Shown here in pieces: positions 6,884 to 10,755 of a stretch of DNA of 10,755 nt. Each line of letters opens with the position of its first letter. Position 1 is the first letter of the stretch. This DNA comes from Bacteroidales bacterium (GTDB taxonomy: Bacteria; Bacteroidota; Bacteroidia; Bacteroidales; UBA4181), in contig JAISDP010000288.1 of the NCBI GenBank assembly GCA_031264715.1, positions 1-10,755 of the forward strand, read 5' to 3'. A model generated the notes under the pieces. That model saw only the letters and a program-made list of their open reading frames with translations. It was not told the origin of the DNA and ran no database searches. The position numbers were made by a program, and so were the translations under genes.

Positions 6884-9151
6884 TCAAATCGGCCGGTTTT
6901 CCCTTGCTGTTCCGAAATCCTTGTTGGGCTTGCTGCCCATGACGAACTTTAACGTTCCGCCGCTTACCACATCCTGGTGAGTGATGCAGCTTTTCGGATA
7001 TTCTTTTCCATTAAGTTCAATACTCTGTATATAAATATTCTCCATGCTGTTATTTACGGCTTCAATCACAAACGTTTTACCTCCGGGCAGGTTGATGGTA
7101 GCTTTGTCGAAATGCGGACTGCCGAACACGTACACTCCCTGTGCAGGATTGACGGGATAAAAACCGAACGACGACATCATGTACCAGGCCGACATCTGCC
7201 CGCAATCTTCGTTCCCGATGATACCGTCGGGTTTGTCGGTATAGAATTGATCCATGATGAAACGTACTTTTTCGGCTGTTTTCCATTGCTGCCCCGCGTA
7301 GGCATACATGTAAGCGATGTGGTGGCTCGGCTCGTTGCCGTGTGCATATTGCCCGATCAACCCCGTGATATCTTTCGATGCTTCGGGGCCCATATCGGTT
7401 TCCGTAACAAAGAAATCATCCAGTTTTTGGGTGAAAGCATCATCGCCGCCGAACAGTTCGATCAAACCGCAGGGGTCCTGCGGGGCGAAAAAGGTATATT
7501 GCCAGCCGTTGCCTTCGCAGTAATCACCGCGCAGGCCGTGTACCGCACGAGCCGGGTCGTAGGGCGTACGCCAGCTCCCGTCGTCCATTTTCGGACGGAT
7601 GAAATTGATTGATTTGTCGAAATAAGTTTTATAATACTGGCTGCGTTTCCTAAAATACTCGTAATCGTCGGCTTTGCCCATCCGTTTGGCCATTTCAGCA
7701 ATTCCCCAATCGTCCATCGCGTATTCCATTGCCAGCGATGTGCCTTCGGGAACCTTGTCGCCCGGGATGTAGCCACGTTCGAGGATATACGTCATTTGCC
7801 GTTGCTTTGGGTTGGTAGCCGATGTTTTCACGGCATGGAACGCCCGTTCGCCGTCAAACCCCCTGAACCCTTTCAGGTAAGCGTCGGCTACGACGGGTAT
7901 TGCGCTGCAACCCGGCATCAGGTTCGTTTCCCATCCCTGCAAGTGCCAGATCGGTAATTTTCCCTGCTGGTCGAAAATGGACAGCATCGTATTGATCAAA
8001 TCGTCCACCTTTTCCTGCTGTATGATGGTCATCAGCGGATGAAGCGCCCGGTAGGTGTCCCAAAGCGACAAAACGGTATAATTCTTCCAGCCTTTGGCAA
8101 CCCACACGCTGTCGGTGTTTCCCGCACGGAACTCGCCGTTGTAGTCGCAATACAGCGACGGATCGATCATCGTATGGTAAAAGGACGTGTAGAAAACCCG
8201 TTTGTACGATTCGCTTTTCGTTTCAATCACCACTTTCGACAGTTCTTCATTCCATTTCCGGCTGTTTTCCTTCACCGCTTTCGCGAAATCCCAGCCACTT
8301 ATTTCCAGCCGGATATGCTCTGCCGCATTAGCGCAACTCACCGACGAGAGGCCTATTTTGAACATGACTTCTCCCGCATTGGCGCCGAACGACATCACGC
8401 CTTTTACGGCGGGCGATTGCAGTTCTTTCCCGTCTTTGCGGACATTGTCGTCGAATACCGCAAACTCTTTCAACGGTTTGTTGCACTTCATGGTGAAAAA
8501 CACCTTGTGCGTACTCCAACCTTTTGAATAGCGGTATCCTTCAATGGTATATTCATCCGTTTGTTTGATGCAGGCGTCAAGCGCCCTGTCGCCGGCGCCC
8601 TGTTTCAGATCGACGATCACGCGTGCCTGCTCGCCCTTCGGAAAGGTGTAACGATGAAACCCCACGCGGTCGGAAGAAGTCAACTCCGCCTTGATGCCGT
8701 ATGACTTCAACCACAGGGAATAATATTCGGGACGGGCTACCTCCTGGTCGTGCGTATAAAACGAGGCGTACCCGTTGCTGATGTCCTCCTGTTCCCCGCG
8801 TTCCGAACGGATTTCGCCCGTGTAGGGCATCACCAGTACGTCGCCCAGGTCGGTTCCGCCTGTTCCGCTCAGGTGCAGGTGCGAGAAACCGGTTACAATG
8901 CTGTCCGAGTAATGGTAGCCCGAACACCAGTCCCAGCCCTTGTGGATGTTGTTCGGCCCCACTTGCACCATCCCGAAAGGAGTGGAGGTTCCCACGAATA
9001 CATGCCCGTGAAAATCGGCGCCAATCATCGGATCGACGTATTGGAGCAATCCTTCACTTTTGGAATAGCCGGTATGATCCCGGTGTTGACACGAGGCGAG
9101 CGTCCACAATAAAAGGAACAGTGCAAATAGAGAATATAATCTATGCATCAT
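6884..9151 (-). CDS. GH92 family alpha-mannosidase, lipoprotein
   Basis: With the start at 9151 the protein has 755 residues, normal for GH92, and begins with a lipoprotein signal with lipobox LASC (Cys21). The alternative ATG at 9148 is one codon later. GH92 enzymes are calcium-dependent exo-alpha-mannosidases with an N-terminal beta-sandwich and a C-terminal (alpha/alpha)6 barrel. Visible marks are GWDWCSGYHYSD (72-83), GTGGTDLGDVLVMP (96-109), PIWHLQGWETNLMPG (400-414), CEGNGWQY (545-552), GNEPSHH (605-611) and GNEDCGQMSAWYMMSS (646-661). Glu546 in EGN-WQY and Asp649 in NEDCGQ correspond to the acid and base of studied family members. All key residues are intact, so the enzyme should be active. 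The linkage preference (alpha-1,2, 1,3, 1,4 or 1,6) cannot be decided here. It is the first gene of the operon and would supply the mannose-trimming step for the two GH172 enzymes downstream. Surface or periplasmic placement is unresolved, since no acidic export motif follows the Cys. Confidence 0.93.
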   Translation of the reverse strand: MMHRLYSLFALFLLLWTLASCQHRDHTGYSKSEGLLQYVDPMIGADFHGHVFVGTSTPFGMVQVGPNNIHKGWDWCSGYHYSDSIVTGFSHLHLSGTGGTDLGDVLVMPYTGEIRSERGEQEDISNGYASFYTHDQEVARPEYYSLWLKSYGIKAELTSSDRVGFHRYTFPKGEQARVIVDLKQGAGDRALDACIKQTDEYTIEGYRYSKGWSTHKVFFTMKCNKPLKEFAVFDDNVRKDGKELQSPAVKGVMSFGANAGEVMFKIGLSSVSCANAAEHIRLEISGWDFAKAVKENSRKWNEELSKVVIETKSESYKRVFYTSFYHTMIDPSLYCDYNGEFRAGNTDSVWVAKGWKNYTVLSLWDTYRALHPLMTIIQQEKVDDLINTMLSIFDQQGKLPIWHLQGWETNLMPGCSAIPVVADAYLKGFRGFDGERAFHAVKTSATNPKQRQMTYILERGYIPGDKVPEGTSLAMEYAMDDWGIAEMAKRMGKADDYEYFRKRSQYYKTYFDKSINFIRPKMDDGSWRTPYDPARAVHGLRGDYCEGNGWQYTFFAPQDPCGLIELFGGDDAFTQKLDDFFVTETDMGPEASKDITGLIGQYAHGNEPSHHIAYMYAYAGQQWKTAEKVRFIMDQFYTDKPDGIIGNEDCGQMSAWYMMSSFGFYPVNPAQGVYVFGSPHFDKATINLPGGKTFVIEAVNNSMENIYIQSIELNGKEYPKSCITHQDVVSGGTLKFVMGSKPNKDFGTARENRPI

Positions 9152-9154
9152 AAT

Positions 9155-9209
9155 ATTCTTATGAATTTTATGATTCGTATGGATTTGAGATTTAACCTCG
9201 ATTCTTATG
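9155..9209 (-). repeat. Three short direct repeats in the GH92 leader
   Basis: On the minus strand the 9-mer CATAAGAAT occurs at 9209-9201 and 9163-9155, with the one-mismatch copy CATACGAAT at 9181-9173. Spacings are 28 and 18 bp. They lie between the promoter candidate and the chosen GH92 start. They could be regulator or RNA-binding sites, or chance in an AT-rich leader. Confidence 0.3.
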
Positions 9210-9238
9210 GGTAAACCGTTCACATTTGGAATGTATTC

Positions 9239-9252
9239 TTCCATATATGGAA
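9239..9252. promoter_or_regulatory. 14-bp perfect palindrome, possible operator
   Basis: TTCCATATATGGAA is a perfect dyad located about 90 bp upstream of the GH92 start, just downstream of the start point expected from the promoter candidate at 9272-9301. A related imperfect dyad TGGATTATTCCA lies at 9289-9300 and overlaps the -33 element. Shared TGGA/TCCA arms suggest one dimeric regulator could bind both. This is inferred from symmetry and position only. Confidence 0.35.
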
Positions 9253-9271
9253 TCCTGTACCGAACCATCTT

Positions 9272-9301
9272 CAAGTATAGTCATTTTTTGGATTATTCCA
9301 A
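9272..9301 (-). promoter_or_regulatory. Candidate promoter of the GH92-GH172-GxGYxYP operon
   Basis: On the minus strand TTG (9301-9299) is followed after 19 bp by TATACTTG (9279-9272). This fits the Bacteroidota primary sigma pattern TTTG-N19-21-TAnnTTTG with one mismatch in the -7 box. The start point would fall near 9265, giving a leader of about 115 nt before 9151. An alternative -7 match, TATATTTG at 9347-9340, is perfect but has no TTG at the proper distance. Confidence 0.4.
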
Positions 9302-9411
9302 TATCGGGGGTACATTTTAAGCGTTTATTTTTATTTGAACAAATATAAAATGTAGCATTTAGCTGGGATACCCAGGTTTCCAGCCTTATTTCAACCTGAC
9401 GGGTACGGTTC

Positions 9412-10386
9412 TTACCTGTTCCTGTTGATGGTATAGTCTACGGTTTCCTTCAGTGCAGCAGTTGCGTCGCTTGGCGGGAAAGTATCGATGATGGCTATGG
9501 CTTTTTGCGCAAGTTCGTTCATCGTGGTGCGGCAATGTTCCAGGCCGCCCTTTTCTTCCACGAAGCGGGCAATGGTTTTCAGTTTCTCCGAGTCGGTTGC
9601 CGAGCTGTTGATCAGCTTCAATATCTGTTTCCTTTCCGAATGAGATGCCTGTTGCAGTGCGTGAATCAGCGGCAGGGTGAATTTTTTTTCCTTGATGTCG
9701 TTCCCGGCGGGTTTTCCGGTGATGCCGTGCGGCTGATAGTCGAACAGATCGTCCTTGATTTGGAATATCAGGCCAAGGTAATTGCCGAATTGCCGCATCT
9801 GTTCCAACTGTTTGGGAGTGGCCCCACCCGATTGCGCTCCGGCTTCGGTACAGGCCGATATCAATGCCGCCGTTTTCTTGTGGATAATCCTGAAATATGC
9901 TTCCTGTGTGATATCCTGCTTGCGCGAATGTTGTAACTGCAATAGTTCGCCTTCGCACATTTCCTTCACGGCTACCGAAACAATACGTAACAGGTCATAG
10001 GCTTCGTTATCTACCGATACCAGCAGGCCGCGAGCCAGCAGATAGTCGCCGAACAGAACGGAAGTCTTTGATTTCCACAATGCATACACCGAAAATGCAC
10101 CACGCCGTTCGTTGGCATTGTCCACTACATCGTCGTGTACCAGCGAAGCGGTATGGAGCAACTCCACCAATGATGCCGCCGTGTATGTTTTCGGACCGAT
10201 TTCGCCAAACAACCTTGCCGATAACATTACCAATATGGGACGTATTTGCTTACCCTTCGTTTTTAAAACATACCGGGTAATGAGATTCAACAAAAAAACA
10301 TCGCTTTTGAGGGTCTGTTTGAACTGTCGGTCAAATGTTTCCAACTCGGCAACGATGGATTGCTTGATTTTTTCAATTCCAATCAT
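9412..10386 (-). CDS. Polyprenyl diphosphate synthase (long chain, trans)
   Basis: The 324-residue enzyme condenses isopentenyl diphosphate onto an allylic primer to make a long isoprenoid chain in the cytoplasm, most likely for the menaquinone side chain. Motifs in order are GKQIRP (45-50), the first Asp-rich motif DDVVD (85-89) followed by ERR (93-95), the second Asp-rich motif DDLFD (212-216), and GNDIKEKKFTLP (228-239). All are intact. The residues four and five before the first DDxxD are Ser and Ala; small residues there are known to permit long products, which argues against a farnesyl or geranylgeranyl synthase. The start at 10386 (MIGIEKIKQ) matches the usual N-terminus and length. 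An in-frame ATG at 10476 would add 30 residues unlike the family and was rejected. It is separated from the operon by 260 bp and has its own promoter candidate, so it is probably a housekeeping gene. Exact chain length cannot be read from sequence. Confidence 0.93.
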   Translation of the reverse strand: MIGIEKIKQSIVAELETFDRQFKQTLKSDVFLLNLITRYVLKTKGKQIRPILVMLSARLFGEIGPKTYTAASLVELLHTASLVHDDVVDNANERRGAFSVYALWKSKTSVLFGDYLLARGLLVSVDNEAYDLLRIVSVAVKEMCEGELLQLQHSRKQDITQEAYFRIIHKKTAALISACTEAGAQSGGATPKQLEQMRQFGNYLGLIFQIKDDLFDYQPHGITGKPAGNDIKEKKFTLPLIHALQQASHSERKQILKLINSSATDSEKLKTIARFVEEKGGLEHCRTTMNELAQKAIAIIDTFPPSDATAALKETVDYTINRNR

Positions 10387-10520
10387 TATGACTATTTGGT
10401 GGCAAATAATTAATCGACGTTTCGATCTTGATTGAATGTGCTTTGAGCTTACCGAACCCGGTAAAGCGATTTTCAATTTTTACATCTCAACGATCAATTA
10501 CTTAAAACTGTTTGAAGGGA
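10387..10520 (-). other. Leader of the polyprenyl synthase gene with a hairpin
   Basis: The untranslated stretch between the promoter candidate and the start codon contains a perfect stem TTACCG/CGGTAA (10449-10454 with 10459-10464) with a 4-nt loop. The stem can extend by two pairs past a bulged base. No riboswitch consensus is recognised and there is no reading frame of interest. It may only be a stable 5' leader structure. Confidence 0.3.
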
Positions 10521-10550
10521 CAAAATTAAGAAATCTCTTCGCCCACCCAA
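10521..10550 (-). promoter_or_regulatory. Candidate promoter of the polyprenyl synthase gene
   Basis: On the minus strand TTG (10550-10548) is followed after exactly 19 bp by TAATTTTG (10528-10521), a full match to TAnnTTTG. This is the best sigma-ABfr type promoter in the window. The start point would lie near 10514, giving a leader of roughly 130 nt before the start codon at 10386. Confidence 0.55.
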
Positions 10551-10581
10551 GCATATATACAAAATATACAAAATTTATCAC

Positions 10582-10636
10582 CGCCCTTTCAGGCCTTGAT
10601 AGATATTGTGCTTCTCTGGTCCGTAGGGCGTTGCCC
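10582..10636 (-). repeat. Hairpin repeat unit, inverted partial copy
   Basis: Read on the minus strand this holds GGGCAACGCCCTACGG (10636-10621) and, 30 bp later, GGCCTGAAAGGGCG. These match blocks in the left-edge unit at 411-424 and 448-470. It retains a short stem GGGC/GCCC (10626-10629 with 10633-10636). It faces the unit at 10671-10755 in opposite orientation. Confidence 0.5.
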
Positions 10637-10670
10637 AGTCGTGGTCGGAAGATTATGGTAATTGTAAATA

Positions 10671-10755
10671 GCTCTGAAAGAGCGATATCATTAGCACAGG
10701 GCAACGCCCTGTGTCGCAGCAAACACATTCATACCAAGCCCCAACGGGGCGTAAT
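10671..10755 (+). repeat. Hairpin repeat unit, right-edge copy (runs off the window)
   Basis: The blocks are GCTCT/AGAGC (10671-10675 with 10679-10683), the perfect 8-bp stem CACAGGGC/GCCCTGTG (10695-10702 with 10706-10713) with loop AAC, and GCCCC/GGGGC (10738-10742 with 10746-10750), also with loop AAC. Block order matches the unit at 363-480. The stem sequence differs (CACAGGGC here, CGTAGGGC there) but pairing is kept by changes on both sides, which points to selection for or inheritance of the fold. No gene is seen from 10551 to the end of the window. Confidence 0.55.

Noticed and set aside
9152..9274. N-terminal extension of the GH92 protein by 41 codons from an ATG at 9274
   Set aside because: It would place the lipoprotein signal internally, and the promoter candidate suggests transcription starts after 9274. 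The start at 9151 gives normal family length.
9362..9384. Hairpin just downstream of the polyprenyl synthase gene (CTGGG/CCCAG at 9363-9375) as a terminator
   Set aside because: The stem is only 5 bp and no T-tract follows on the minus strand. It may be a weak structure but does not support a terminator call.
10387..10476. Extension of the polyprenyl synthase to an ATG at 10476
   Set aside because: The extra 30 residues do not resemble the family N-terminus, and the sequence is AT-rich leader with a hairpin.

Overview
The window looks like chromosomal DNA from a member of the Bacteroidota, most likely order Bacteroidales. The evidence is lipoprotein-type carbohydrate-active enzymes of families expanded in that group (GH92, GH172/DUF2961, GxGYxYP), promoter candidates of the TTG-N19-TAnnTTTG type, AT-rich leaders without clear Shine-Dalgarno sequences, and hairpin-rich intergenic repeats. 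No species can be named from the sequence alone. All five protein genes lie on the minus strand and read right to left.

Layout from the left. Positions 1-601 hold no convincing gene. They carry three kinds of hairpin-forming repeat: three small hairpins at 7-74, a large compound inverted repeat at 109-306, and a 'gccctgaaa / cgtagggc' repeat at 363-480. A weak terminator candidate for the operon lies at 525-574. Positions 602-9151 hold a tight four-gene operon, transcribed in the order GH92 glycosidase (6884-9151), GH172 copy A (4769-6847), GH172 copy B (2682-4757), and a GxGYxYP protein with a C-terminal F5/8 type C domain (602-2653). The gaps are 36, 11 and 28 bp. A 260-bp gap (9152-9411) carries promoter candidates and dyads. 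Positions 9412-10386 encode a long-chain polyprenyl diphosphate synthase with its own promoter candidate. The right edge (10582-10755) carries repeats related to those near 363-480.

How the genes may work together. All four operon products have N-terminal export signals; the GH92 and GxGYxYP proteins have clear lipoboxes. They look like a set of envelope enzymes that trim one glycan: GH92 removes alpha-mannose, and GH172 enzymes known so far act on alpha-D-fructofuranosides or alpha-D-arabinofuranosides. The GxGYxYP protein is a putative glycosidase with a possible carbohydrate-binding tail. No SusC/SusD pair, sensor or sigma/anti-sigma gene is in view, so this is a satellite operon or the distal part of a larger polysaccharide utilisation locus. 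A mannose-capped D-arabinan or another mannose plus furanose glycan is a reasonable but unproven substrate. The polyprenyl synthase is probably an unrelated isoprenoid quinone gene.

The points most worth a second look are the mosaic divergence between the two GH172 copies, their unusual active-site motif, the mannosidase plus GH172 pairing, and the compound palindrome at the left edge.
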